NCBI GenBank assembly: GCA_903813345.2
Contig: CAIIXF020000001.1
Span: 5,582,001 to 5,646,000, forward strand
From: Owenia fusiformis
Lineage: Eukaryota; Annelida; Polychaeta; Sabellida; Oweniidae
DNA length: 64,000 bases
Reading direction: 5' to 3'
Shown here: positions 31,382-46,300 of the stretch, piece by piece
Position numbering within the stretch: the first letter of the stretch is position 1
Layout of the letters: each line of letters begins with the position of its first letter
Notes under the pieces: model-generated
Seen by the model: only the letters and a program-made list of their open reading frames with translations
Told to the model about the DNA's origin: nothing
The model's database searches: none
Translations under genes and position numbers: made by a program

Positions 31382-34300
31382 ATGGTGAAAGCAAAGATAC
31401 GTAGTAAGAAGAAGGACTATGTGAACAAGGCGAATCATAGTATGAACCCTGGTAAGTTTACTTTAGATTTTCTTGACTGTAGACTTGTAAAGTTTAGGTA
31501 CAGCTGGAAAATAACATTTTGGGAAGAAATTGCTAGATTATACGATACATGTTATTTTCTGGCACCGATCCGGAGCCAAATCCAGCCCCTATTGGTAGTA
31601 GGCTCAAAGTATAAATGGGAAGATAAGACACAAGCCAAAAATGCTACATAAAAATGACCATTGACCCTCTTACTGACCTTTATTGGCTTACACAGTGAGC
31701 CTATGGGATAGACCAGGCGTCCGTCCGTTCCGTCCATCCGTCAACATTTACCAGTGGATCTAGAGGGGGGCGTGGGGGGCGCACGGCCCCCCCCCCTAAA
31801 AAGTCAGAAAATTCGTGTTTTGCCTCATTGCTTTTTACAAAATTTGAATCTTTTTTGTAATTCGCTCACAGTTATTATCACTCGCCCCCCCCCCCCCCCC
31901 CCCCCCCCCGCAACACAAAATCCTGGATCCGCCCCTGACATTGGCCGCACAAATTAAGGTGCATGATGGGAAATTTTCTGCATTCCTCAATTGAGTCACA
32001 TGTTATTTTTTAAACAAGAATTACTCCTTCCCCACATTGTCTATATATCTTCCAGTTTTGCACAAAGAATGCACTTATGTGCCTAGAAAATACTTGTGAG
32101 AAGAATGTTCTGATAAAGTGTAAAAAAAACAAGAAAATTCAGTGAAAAAATTCAGAAAATTGTCAGAAGAATTTTTCACTAAATTTTCTCATTTTTTATA
32201 CTTTTTACAAAACAAATGACCACCAAGCTAATAGTCCTGATGTAAACCCCAGTGAGTATAGGGTACTGGAAGGTCTCCGGGAGATGGTTTAAAGGTACTC
32301 AATCTCAAAAATTGCTCAACTTAAGCTGGCAATTAAGACAGGTTGAAAGAAACTTGTACATTATCTTATTACTTAGGACAGTATATAACTGCAACATTTG
32401 GTGTATGTAGGTTGGAAAATGAAAGTTATAGTGTCTTGAAAAAAGTGGAATTTTTTGGCCCACCCTGTACAAGAATCTAGCTACAGAAAGAATGTGATGT
32501 AACCACGTGTCTACTTACCGGCTTGTTCTATGTCATCCATCGGACTAGTTTACATCGTGAGACGCAGCCAAACACGACACTGAAGGCAACAGCATATCTA
32601 TCTTGATCTTAGCCGAATTTTTGGAAATTTAGATCGTCCATTTTGCAAGCTCACGTGACTGACACGTGACACGTGTCTGATCACGTGACTAGTTACAGTA
32701 TCGATCATGTGACTTAATCACATGTCAATGACGTGTCACCCAACCACAGTGTTTTCAGTAGGCTTGTCCAAAATTGCGTCCCTTGGACGTTATGATTTTC
32801 AAAAAATGCGTCTCCCTTCAAAAAACTGCGTCCCTTGAAAAAATGTTCCCGGGAATTCAAAAGTCACGTTTTTACACTGGATGAAATAAATTGATGAAAT
32901 TTTGTACCACTGCTTTTGCTATTTATCGGTCTGAATCAGCGTTCTTGCAAGTCTAGTATGTCATTGAATGATACAGATACCATCATAACTTATATTCTCC
33001 CATTTAAAACACCTTTTCCTTGCGAATTTCGAAACAATTTGCTATTGATTTTGCTTTAGCATGTTTAGTTTAGGGGCAATCTGCGCGAGGTTCAACTTTT
33101 TAGTTCAGTTTCTTGCGCATATGCAGTCTCAAATAATGATCACGTGATCACACTTGACCAATTGAAAATGGTTTGAATCAGGTCTTAAGCTACCGGCCAA
33201 TCGTAGGACTCATACTGATTACTGCTCGGAAATCGAGTATTGTATAAATTTTTGTCCTATCACATGCCTCGTACTATTTCGATCAGAAATCAACTTCCAG
33301 GAAGGAAATTTCGAAAGAAAATTTTATTTCTTTTAGAAATAGAATTTTCTTCAATTATTTATTGGATTCTGACGAAATAAAGAGACTGAAGGTAAGATCT
33401 TTATCAAATCATTCATCCAAAGTTGATTGTATGAGTATGGCTTGCACTGCGTCCACAAAACGCAATCACTTTTTATTTCCGGGTCCATGGATTTTTCATT
33501 ACGTTTTTGCAATACTTGGATGGCGTTATTGAAATAGCAGCAACCATGTCTTCAAGGAAAACGGAAGTAAATATTTTGGAAAATGTTTTTCGAGCATTTG
33601 CTACTGATTATAGAAGGCCCAATAACGAACGAAACTGCTAAATTGTATTTTGTGCCTAACAGGCGCAGTACGCAATGAAACTGCTAAATTGTATTTTTAG
33701 TCTGCTTATTGATCTATTGATTCATAAAGACCTGAAATGATGCATTCAAATAAGACCGCCTCCTAAATGAAAACACTACACCTAAGGTGGTGAAAAAGAA
33801 CGAACTAAAGTTGAAAGATCGCAACGTTCGCTACTTTGATCAATTCCGGAAATCTCCAAGGGGCTGCAAATGGGAAATTATTTAGATTTAGATTTTATAA
33901 CCTCAGAATACTGGCTTCATTGTCGTGTTTGGCTGCGTTCCACGATGTAACCTAGTCCGATGGATGACATAGAACAAGCCGGTAAGTAGACACGTGGTTA
34001 CATCACATTCTTTCGTTATTTCAACCATATGAACTGATTCCCAGAATAAAAAAAATCACTGTAGACCCTATCAAATGATGACAGACCTGAAACCATCAGT
34101 TTCTAGAAAGCCAAAGAGGAAGCAAGGGCTAAACCTGATAGAGGTATTCTCCACTTGGCTTCAGACAAATAGGTTATAATGAAAACACGCGCTACGCGCT
34201 AACGCGCTAGCGCACTAACGCACTGTTCAGAATGATCGTTCCCACAGGCCCGGGAACATGTATAAAAATCGAGTGAGTGAAGAGATTAGGTGGCTCATCA

Positions 34301-37300
34301 GAAAGCAGAAGTATGAAGAAGCCCAATGTTTGATCGTTAACTGTGCAAAGATTATCGATTGTTTGTGTGTTTTATCTGATTTAAAAGGAAGATAGAAAGT
34401 AGCACCTTACAAGATGAATGGTCGCAGATATGCGAATATGCTCCCTATTTCATTGCATTATTTGGGTCCATCCATCGGCGAGAAAAATCCCGTTTCGAAA
34501 TCTGAGCCTGGGGCCCGACTACTTCAATGACTAATGACTTAATATAATGTTTACTTGTCGCACCTCTTAATATCAAGTCATGGATGTTTTATATATCTTT
34601 ACTCTTTGTATTTGAAGTTATATCTCACATATGACTTACCAAACGGTGGGATAATTCAGGCGTCGCATTTATATTTTTCCATTTTTCTTTTCGTGCCCGG
34701 TTACTCTCTTTCGCTTTCATGGGGGGGGTGTATAGGGTTATCGTATAAGAGGAGGGTGAAAATCGATTGTGTATGGCCGCATAAGAGGGGGCAACATTTA
34801 TCGTATATGGCATTGTATAAGTTAAATAAACATATGTTTTAAAAGAATTAAAGAAACCTATTATGAAATTTAAAGGCAGTTTGAACGAATACTGCAGATC
34901 CAGCTTATCCCCATAAATTTGGGATTTCAATACACAAGTAGTTGTGGGGGCTTGCCCGTAGCCAGCTTTTTTCCAGGGGAAGCTTTTTCACAATTATGAA
35001 AAAAATTCTCAAAATGGTGAAAAACTGCATGATTTTGAAAGAATCTCTGGCCAGAGGGGGAGCTCCGCTCCCCCAGCTCCCCCTCTGGCTACGGGCCTGG
35101 TTGTGGGGGTGATTTGAAAAATCAGTCCCACATTTATGGGGGTAATCCAGATCTCTATATAGTAGTCTCTATATGCCATATGCCAGGACAGTAACCAGGA
35201 TTTCCCAGGGGGGGTCACTTTTTCAAAAATTCCAAAGTCACCCTCCGAACCCCCCCCCCCTGGCTTCGGGGCTGTGTACTGCCTATTTGCCGTATGATTA
35301 TACATTTGGTACTACGTGGATTCTTGCATTATGTTATTTCATTCTGAATATTATCCAAACTTTTCTCAACGGTAATTTCAAAATTATCGTACAGATATAT
35401 TATTTACCCGATTGCATACACTGTATGTTATACATGTAAAAGGGGTGAAAAATGCTGTAAATGGTATAAGACTGAGGGGCTTGTGAAAAATAGTGTATAT
35501 GGATTTCCAAGACCCCTATGAACCCCCCTTTCATGTTTGCTTTCGTTTTTCTCAATTTGATTTTAGATTTAAAAAGTTTTGAATTACGTCAGTCCCAGTG
35601 AATTGTATTACCTATTTTACCAGGAATATTGTTGAAAACAGGATTGTATTTCATTTGGAATTAAAGTTTTAAATAAGAGACGATTTAAAAAGTACTGTAA
35701 ACCCGACCAGCGTGTTTTATCATTGTCCGGTAATTGGCCGTAAATATTTATTAATTCTAAGTTACTCATGTTCTTTCAGGTCAAATACAGAGAAAAGTAC
35801 ACGTTCATTTAGTTTTGGAATTATTTCCTAAATTGAAGTTGAATTCTGTTTTTTAACGGTGTGAAGAACATCTTAATTGGTCTTATATTTTTAGAGAAAT
35901 CGTAACTTGAAAAGTGTAATTTTCGAGAGGCTTTGTTTATTTCCTGCGGCCGCAAAGTTCACATCAAAGTCTGATTGACAGGTTAGCGGTGATTTATACA
36001 GTCTTTGAAGTGTCAATGTTTTGACAAGTTCCCAGGGAGTCATAACCCTAATTATACATGTCCCTGGGCCAAGGGTATTGACCAATCATAAACATGCGCT
36101 TAAAACATGCGCACACATCGTGGGGGAAGGATCATTTTCTATTAGCGCATTGGCGCGTGGCGCGTTAGCGCGTAGCGCGTGTTTTCATTATAACCAGACA
36201 AATATTTGAATTTGCTGATCCTTTTTTGTGTTGAACACATATGACAACAAATGACATTCATCAACCTTGTTCTGGTTTGGATAACACTGTAGATAGGGTG
36301 TATACAGCAAAAGGTACTCACTTGGCTGAGCCTAACCTCTCATAGATTTTTCTAAACAACTTGTTCAATCATTTGTTTGTCGTGCCATGTATGACTTTCA
36401 GTATATCTATTTCTTACTCTAATATTTTAGATCGTGCCAAGGGAGAAGGTGGTAACAACATGAGAACCAAAGCTACAATAAAAAGGCTCCATATGTACAA
36501 GAACTTCAAGGCAAAAAGGTATGTATTAAAATTTTGGCAGTTTAAGCCATTGGTCCGATGGAACAATCACTTAAGAGATATACCTGGCCATCAGATTATG
36601 TATTTGTATTTCCTCTAATGGTAACAGGTAGTTCTTCACTCCTGTCAGGTCTGTGGAGAAGCTCTACTTAAAAGTTAAAAAACCCAATCCATCTTTGTAA
36701 GAGAAACATAATATATCACCAGGATGGGAAATTTATCAAGATTTTTCATATTTGTGATATTGAATGATAGAATCTTTGTCACCTTTTGGCATAACTTGAA
36801 TATTGTATAAGCATCATATCTCCGAAAATCTAGGCAGTTACTGACAAATGAGTTTGATAATTCTTAGCTTTTGTTACCTTGTCAAAATGGTTAAAAAGTC
36901 AGCACTTTCAATCTCATTGTCCTTATTGGGTCCCAGGTACCCTACAGGAAAAAATATTTCAAAAAATATTTGGTTTATCACTGGTACTGCACTCTTCAAA
37001 CTAGGATCCGTTTTGGTAACAAAATGTCGGAACCTCAGAGTTTTAGAATTTCCACGACATTTTTATCACAAACTTGTGTCAGTAAGACAATCTTAATGCT
37101 TGCAAACAAATAGTCCAGAAGACAAAAGAATCATTGATACAATACCTTAGTTTTGTTTTGTAAATAGATCTTCAAAAACGGATTGATTTCAGGGATGTTT
37201 CTTAGCATGAAAAAATGTCCTCAATTTTTCAATAATACATGGAATATAAAAATATGTTTGCTGGGGCGTAGAAATCACTTCTGCTATTCTTCATTTACTA

Positions 37301-40300
37301 GTATTTAGTGCCAGTTCAACATTGTTTTGGTTTTCAAAATTTTGTAGAGTTTTTGCGTTTCGGAGCATAGTAATGCATTAAATGGTAAGTTTTAGCTTAT
37401 ATTTCTTTATAAATATTCGAATTTATTCTACTAATCGTTGTCAGTTGGCTCCTGATAATCGGGTTTGAAAATTTGAGTCCCACCGCTACATGTATATATT
37501 AGTGGGCTGTTTTAGCAATATTATTTAAATATTCTTTGAAAAATGTTTTCAGAGATAAGCATGGGCAAATTATAAAGGCAGCACCATTCCAGAACACACT
37601 GTCATCAGGCACTGTTGCTAGAGTGGAGCCCAACAGGAAATGGTTTGGTAAATATTATATATTATTTGAAATATAATTCTCGCACTTCCCTTTCTTCATC
37701 TACATATATTACTTCTACCATATTCTCTGTTAGCTTAGAAAAATTGAAAATATATCGTTCAGACCATTTGAATAAGCGTCCATATACTGTAAGGAATCAA
37801 AAACTCTGGGAATTTCATGTATGGCAAATTTTCAAGAATTTGTCAACAATGCCTTATTTGCAATATCAAAACAAAGTAACAACATATTTTTACAATAATG
37901 ATATGTTATTGGAGAGATTACGGTAAAGATCGCTAAAATAAAGCAAGGATAGACAATATTGACGATGAGTAGAGCTGAAATACATAGATCGGACCAATGT
38001 TTGAGGTAACAATTGGGTGCATATCTTAGCCATCAGAAATGGACGGTCTTGTGGACTGGCTGGTTGAAACAACTCATCAGTCCTGGGTCAACATCGCCGG
38101 ATTTGTCCGATAGTCCGGCGCTTAGGAAAAACACTGTTCACTGGGTCATTTCAGAATTTTTTAGTTATTTCAATATTAATTTTGTTGTGAAAGTTTGATG
38201 ATCATCTGCCTATAATCTGCCTTGAGTCAAAAATACCTTACATAACAATAACACCTTACAAAACATGCTCCAAATGGCCACCTCTCTCTATTCAATTGTG
38301 TATAGAGAGGAGCATATCCCATGTGGAACATGTTTTGTAAAAGATTATTATCAAACAAAATTCACATTGAATAAATAAAATAATTCTGAAATTCTAAGGC
38401 AGAATATGCAGGATTGACCGAGTTAATTAACTTTTCTATGTTCCTGTTTTTTTTTTGATAACCAGTTATCAGATGAAGTCTAAATTTTATAGGCTAAAGC
38501 CTAAGCATTAAATCTCTACTCGAAAAGGAATTGATAATATGGGATCACTTGACGTCATGGATGTAAATTTTGCAAAAAGGAGACAATAAGTACTCGATTC
38601 AGAATAATGTGTGATTTGCTACTCTGTGTAATTGCTGTTTTTCCAGTTTGACTAGGCAACAGTTTGACTAGACTATGTAACTGGACAGACTAACCTTAAA
38701 AGGATGGCAGATACAGCATTTTTCAATGTGATTTAGTGACATTGACATGTAAAACTGATTCTGTCTTCGAAGGCACTAGCTTTAATTGTCTGACCCTGTC
38801 CACTCATTCTACAATATATATCATATTTTTAACAATGGCTGGCTTATAGGTGACATCAAATTAGGGCGTGGCATTCGGCAGGGCTGCCCCTTATCTCCGA
38901 TGATTTACCTAATAGCATGTGAGCTTTTATCTTGTAAACTAAGACAATCCAGTGAGGTTAAAGGTATCAAAGCCCCTGGAAATCATGATGAAACCAAAGT
39001 TTTACAATATGCAGATGACACAACTGTTTTTGTGCATGACATTAAGTCTTTTAATAATGTACTTGAAATTTTATGGTTTATCAAGCCTTAAAATCAACAC
39101 AAAGAAAACAGAGGCAATGTGGTTAGGAAAATGGAAAAATAGGAGAGAAAAACATGGAGATGTGCAATGGAAAATAATGCCTCATAACTGTATAAAGCTG
39201 TTAGGTGTAACATTTAGTACCTCAACTCATGTTATTGATAATGACTTGAATTTTGAGTCAAAATTTGTAAAATGTGAAAACATTATGAAATCGTGGTCTG
39301 GAAGGTACTTAACAATTATGGGAAAGGTTGTTATAGTGAAATCTTTACTTTTATCACAATTTTCCTATCTCATGCAAGCCTTCATTCTACCTGACAAACT
39401 TTTGAATAGAATTAATACAATGATGTTTAAATTTATTTGGGCAAAAGGCAGATTTAAAGAGGATGAATTGAAAAAGATTCCTGACAAAGTGAAAAGGTAT
39501 GTAATGGTACAAGAATATAAATATGGAGGGATAAAAATGATAAATGCTAAAGATTTACAAATAGCTTATACAATACAATGGGTTCAAAAGTTGCAAGAAA
39601 GAGGCAATGGTCACTGGAGAGGCTTACCCATGTACATGTATGGAAAAATGGGTAATGGACTCAGTATTTTTAATTCAAACATAGATTTTGATAGAATTAA
39701 AGGTTTGCATAACTTGAGTAATTTTTATAAAAATGTATTACATGTATGGTTAAAACACAATGATTTTAAAAATGAGAGCATTATTTGGAACAATGAAAGT
39801 GTAACTCTCAATAATTCTCCATTATTTTTTGAAAACTGGATTGAAAAGGGTATTACATATATTTCAGATGTTGTCCAGGATAGGGAAATGTTAGCATATG
39901 ATAACATTGTCCAGAAAATAGGGAGAAATGGCCAAACAATTCTTCAATATAATGCACTTAAAGCATGTTTAACACAAGATCTCCTTATCAAATATGAAAT
40001 GGAAACACCTTGTACAAAAAAATTATTTTTTAAAGGCATTGAGAGCCATCTTTTAAACACAAGAATTGTGAGAACAAAAATTGTTTTAGAGAGAAAGTGT
40101 GACATAAAATTTAATGGTGAGATTCTAAACGATAAAGTCTGGTCTCAATTTTTTGAATGTACAACCGATACTACCCTTTTGGTAATTCAATGGAAAATTT
40201 TACATGGTATTTACCCTCAAAATATTTATTTGAAGAAATGTAACATTGAAAACTCTGACATCTGTAACTTTTGTAACGCACATGTAAAAGATGACATTGA

Positions 40301-43300
40301 CCACTTCTTTATCAATTGTGACTGTATTAAATCAATTTGGGATGATGTGAATGTTACAAATGATCAAAGAATTGGAAATGCAATGGTTAAAAAAGAAGAT
40401 TTACTTAAAACATTGGTAATTAAAAAAGCTATACATGATTTTAAAAAAAGGGTCAATACAGCTAGTAATGTAAAAGCTATTTTTGATAATGAAATAATGA
40501 TCAGAAAGATGTAATGTAACTTGAAATTTCTATAATTGTATTTTATCTTATTGTATGCATGTAATGTAAAATATGTTTATTAAAGTTTGATTTTATAAAA
40601 AAACAAAAAAACAAACAATGCAATATATTTTATTTTCTAGGTAATACTCGAGTCGTCACACAGAACGCCCTTCAGACTTTTCAAGAGGAAATGGGCAAAG
40701 TGAAAAGTGACCCGTACAAAGTAATAATGAAGCAGACACAATTGCCAATATCTCTACTGAATGAATCGGCAAAAGTAAGTCCACATTTTATACACACATA
40801 AACAGTCAATTCTAGTCGTAATATACTGCTTTCATTTTTGCATAGGAATCTTTTTAAATGTCGGGAAATTGGGGATAGGCGTTGAATTAAAGGAGTACTA
40901 AAGCCATATTTAAAAAAAAAATTATTAGTAATGCATTAACAGCCCTTTGACTTGTGATTTGTAACATTGCCAGTTTGAGAATACTAGTACAATATTAAAT
41001 CTACCATTGGTCTGTATAAATGTTTTTTTATTAATTTTTTGGATGAAATTCTCTGGATTTTCTGGAAAGTATCCTTTCAAAGGAGCCAAATATGACTGAC
41101 TCCATATTTGTGGTCCGTTGATTCTATATGTTTTTTTAGCTCGCACTGTGGGCCATTTGGCAATCCTCCATTCTGTTTGTCTGTCCATCCATCCTTCTAA
41201 ATGGTAGTACAAATTGAAACTGCTCTTTGTATTATAGGTCATATAATCATTTATGATCTTTCCTGTTGGTTCTTTATTTATTACAACATCTGCTCATTAT
41301 GGTATATTTTTCCAGCATGCCAGAGTCCACCTCCTGGATACTGAGTCATTTGACAACACATTTGGGCCAAAGTCCCATAGGAAGAAGCCAAACCTCAAAG
41401 CATCGGATATGGAGGTATTGTATTCTAAACTTTATCAAAGTTTATTATTACTTCACTGAATGCAGTTTGAGTTGATAAGCTGTCTGTTAGTTTCTCTCTC
41501 TGGGTGATAATTGAAATATATGTTGACAGCAAGAAGGATTGGCTCCCTGGGTTCTAACTTGATATTCAACCTTGACCCAGTTATTTTTTGACATTTTAGC
41601 TGATTATGAATTCATGAGTATTGATCCAAAAGATTTGAACTAATATCTTGATCATTTCTTGGGTGTTTTGAACTTTTTTGTTTGGAAATAAGACCAAAGC
41701 TCGCGATTTGGTCTTGTCTGACAAGACAGGATTACATTAGCATCACACTTGTACAAAGAGAATGTTCATGTACCAATATGTAGATATATGTATATAGTAT
41801 GTAGTATATATATTGTGGCTTGTATTTCATAGAGCCTGGCTAACTTAGTAGCAGAATCAAATGCTAAATACAATGTTGATGGAGATAATGACCTAGTGAC
41901 TGAGGACCTTGGATATAAGATTGAAGCGCAAGATTGGATGTATAAGGCTGGCCAGTCCAAGAGAATCTGGAATGAACTTTACAAGGTACACATTTCATAT
42001 CTACACACTACATTGTACATAACAATTCCCTGCATTTAGTTGGTGATACACTATGATCTAGTCTCCTGCCTTGAATTGTGTTTTCTTCTGCGATTTTGAC
42101 AATTGATTTAGAAATCAAGACAAGTATCAATGGATTGAGAATTAGACTCATGTGATGTTCTGTAAACTATTCTGTTGTTGAGAGTTCCCTTACTGTAAAC
42201 TATTCGGTTGTTGAGAGTTCTCTTGCTGTATTCTCACTGCAGGTTATCGACTCGTCAGATGTAATCATACAAGTGCTGGATGCCAGGGATCCTATGGGAA
42301 CTAGGTGCAAGCAGGTGGAGAATTACTTGAAGAAAGAGAAGTCTTTCAAACACCTTATCTTTGTGCTGAATAAGTGTGACTTGGTCCCTGTATGGGTTAC
42401 AGTAAGTGGTATACAAATATATAATGATTATGGTTATCCACCCCTGTTGGATGGGGAGCATTGGGTGGTGCACTACCCCCCCCCCCCCTCCCCCCTTAGT
42501 GTTACTTAAGTACCCCCATTCTTCTCCATTTTACCCTGGGATTAATCATTCATTAAGTCACATGTACATATCAATGCTTGTGCTTTATTTGCTGTCACAG
42601 TAAACTATTATTTGGGTGAATTACACAACAAAACTAAAGGAATATGTTACATGTTATTTATACATTTTTTGTTTTCAGCAAAAGTGGGTTGCTCTGTTAT
42701 CAAAGGAGGTTCCAACTCTTGCCTTCCATGCCAGCTTGACCAACCCATTTGGCAAAGGTGCACTCATACAACTACTTAGACAATTTTCAAAGGTAAATAT
42801 GCACTTTTCTTAGCTGCGATTGTATACAAATATTGATCTATTCAGAGACCGGTGTGTAATCAGGGAGCTTTGCAGATATGTGTACCCTTTACATTATCAA
42901 CTAAAATTAAATTTCCATCACAAATTGACCTTTCGATTTGGAATTGGTTTGCTACATTACTACATGCAGAGGTGTAAAATAATTGTGCTACTTCACAGAT
43001 TCTTCATGTCTTATCACAAGGAAATTCTTGTAGTAGATCTCTTTACCCTCCTAAATATTGTATGGATATTTATCCCAACTGTTAGTTTTTGTGTATGTAC
43101 ATGTAATATATTTGCTGCTATTTTTCTAGGTTTAAAGGTTTTTATTATCATATTAATCAAAACCATGTTACATACAGAGCAAGGGCCGAAGCAATGCATT
43201 ATTGGTCCTGGTAATCAAGAATTAATATAAATGATAAAGTTGCAAAGAAAACTTATGTGACAACTCAGGCATGCAGAGCAGTAAAAACTTACTCATTTAA

Positions 43301-46300
43301 AATCGAAACAATTAAAAATTACCTGATTTGTCATAAATGGTAAAGAAGAATCATCATACAACAATAGGTTTACCCTGTCCTGCTGTCTGAGTTGGCCAAA
43401 TAAGGTTAAATCAATGGATTTGCTGTAATCATTTGCTATGATTTTACAGCTTCAAACAGACAAGAAACAAATCAGTGTAGGATTCATTGGCTACCCAAAT
43501 GTGGGTAAAAGCTCTGTGATCAACACGCTCAGGAAGAAGAAAGTCTGCCTAGTTGCCCCCATAGCAGGACAGACCAAGGTGAGCACAAAGTACATTTTCA
43601 CCTGACCAAATTAAAACTATATCTTCTAAAATGTAATGATTGCAAAAAACTTGAACATGTTATCAATTTCGTACGAGCCTCAAGAATTACGAGTCATTAT
43701 GGGCAGAAAGGAGCACAATCCTCGTACGGAGCTCGTTTACGAGACCCATACACAGGCAAATTACATCGGACCCCATACAAGGCTGTGTGGAGCTCGTTGA
43801 GTCAATGGCTCGAAAATTACAAGCAATTACGAGACTCTTAACGAGGCCTGTACGAGGTTGTACAGGGCCCGTTGACTTTACAAGCTCCGTACGGGCTTGT
43901 ACGGGGTCCGATGTAATTTGCCTGTGTACGTTTTGTTAGATTTTAAACCATATATAGTATCAATGTGTACTTATAACATGTCAATCAAATAGTATCTCTG
44001 CCATGTTAATTTTGTCACAAATTGCAATGTGGCGAGAAATATGGCATAAATAGCCCCATCATATGACATTTTTCTATATCAAGTGCCTGATGTTAAGATT
44101 CCATTAATTATATCATCATCGGAGTGAACTATTGGCATGTGATCACCAAGAAGTACATAAACAAATAAGTGTCCTGCCAAATGTAACAATTGCTTTGTTC
44201 TTGCAACCACATGCTGGCATTTGTCTTGTTGCTTGCAGGTTTGGCAGTACATTACCCTGATGAAACGTATATTCCTCATAGATTGTCCAGGAGTAGTTTA
44301 TCCTGCTGGAGACACAGAGACGGACATTGTGCTTAAAGGCGTTGTAAGTATTACAATCAAGTGGATGATTCGGTTCTCAAAATGTCAGAATATCTTAAGT
44401 GTTATCAATGTGTTGCAGTTTATCAGTTTTCAATAAAAGTTTCACACTTCATTCCATGAATGAACTATTGGCGTGTGTTTTCAAAATTAATCCCACTATT
44501 GGATACATAGTTTATTTGGATGTAACATATAAGCATGCATGTACTAAACAAAACTGGTTAGACTGATTAATATTGAAATTCATGCTCAGGCATAGCATTA
44601 ACAATGTATTTGTGCAGATCATCAGTAATTTCTGCTCCAGGCAAAACTTTTTCCTGCCAAAGCAAATAGCTCCTCATTAAAGACTTTGAAGTAATCTTTC
44701 AACATCTGTATTGTCTCATCTTTGATATGTGGATGTGTCCTGCCCTTTGCTTTCCCCATACAGTTCACATCTGTTTCATTACCTCTTAGAATGCAATAAA
44801 AGGCTTTAGTTGGATGGGGAACAAACTTGTCTTCATTTAAGAAATGTTCAACTCCAATAAATTGTTCTATTTTGTTCAGTTCTACCCATGGTTGCCTTGT
44901 GAAGATGTCAGCATCTACTAAATAAATCAGTTCCCTTGGGAACATAGTGTACCATAAAGCCAGATGCTTCACATATATACTCTTCTGTATAGCTATGTGG
45001 TCTTCATTTATGCTTCCATTGGGGAGGAAGTATGCCTCCTCAATTGATAGATTCTTACCCGTAATCCAAAAATTCTGAGTAAATTCTGATATTAAACGAT
45101 CTACTGGATCTCGTACCATGATAAGAAACTTCACATGGTTGTCCGGGTAGAAGACTTTGAGTCTGTCTCGTGCTGCTTGACTTATGAAACAGCCAGTACA
45201 GCGTTCAAGAATAAGTTGATCATCTCTAACACTTCCATTTCCTTTGATCTTCAGGTGATCTTGGAAACTATTGAGGATATAACGATCATGATGGGAGAAA
45301 TATCCCTGAGATTCCAATTGTACAATTTGAGGATGACTATTTAGAAATTGCATTATGGTCCCGGTTCCACCCTTGAACATGCCAGCTAAGATCACATCTG
45401 CTCGTCTCAAGCCCAACTTCTCATGAAGTCCCTTCTTTATTGACTTCTTGTCCTGCTTTAACTTGCTTTGTAAATCATCATGGTCAGCTGAGAAGTATAT
45501 GTAATGTAGTTTATGAGTTTTGTAGTAGGGATGATCTGTTGATGGAAAGGTGCCATAAATCCTCATTATTTCCTCTGGTGATGCATTTTGATTCTCAGAG
45601 CTCTTAAAAAATTCTTGAACATTTTCCAAGTTTTGATGATCAGTATACCCAGACATATGTCCCATACCATTATGGAGATTATTCATGAGCAATATGACAA
45701 ATAGTACACCCAAAACCAGTAATATAGTCCTTGATATAAAAGTCATATTTTGATTTCTTTACTTCAATGTTTAAGTGTTTTAAGTGTTCTAAGCAGACAG
45801 CACTTCTACTTTCTAGTTGTTGAGTACATGCCAATAATTAACACCATCATTATGATGGCATATCCATACTGGAAAACCAATAATTATTTTGATATCAGGG
45901 GTCTCAATCTCCAACTCTAGGAGATAAATCATTTAATTACACATGTATCAGTCTGGTAAAATCCTTTTCTGTTTGTAAGTAGTATACTTTTGGTTTCAGT
46001 AAAATTGCTTTTGTGTTCCATGATATTCAGTCTCTTATTTATGGAACTATTTCATAATAGCTTTTTGATAAGTAATTTTTCAAATCATTCTTGTTCTTGA
46101 TAGAACTTGTTAATCATTGTAGTTCACACGTTCTTGTTTAAAACTAAAAACAATTTTAATACACAGGTGTGCATATACATTTAAAATTGTAGGAATCATT
46201 TACACAAACAATTAAGTTAGTCTATATTTGACATTTGAAATAATGGTTTATTGGTTTAAGCCAGGTATTTCATCTTCAGTGCTTTGTTTCACAGACATAA

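Noticed and set aside
32602-32614. CTTGATCTTAGCC, matching the reverse of the U2 snRNA 5' region
   Set aside because: Only 13 bp match and the next bases diverge from U2; no snRNA promoter or 3' part is present.
42820-43230. 136-codon open frame inside GNL2 intron 8
   Set aside because: Bounded by the real exons at 42679-42792 and 43450-43578; composition is that of AT-rich intron and there is no similarity to a known protein.
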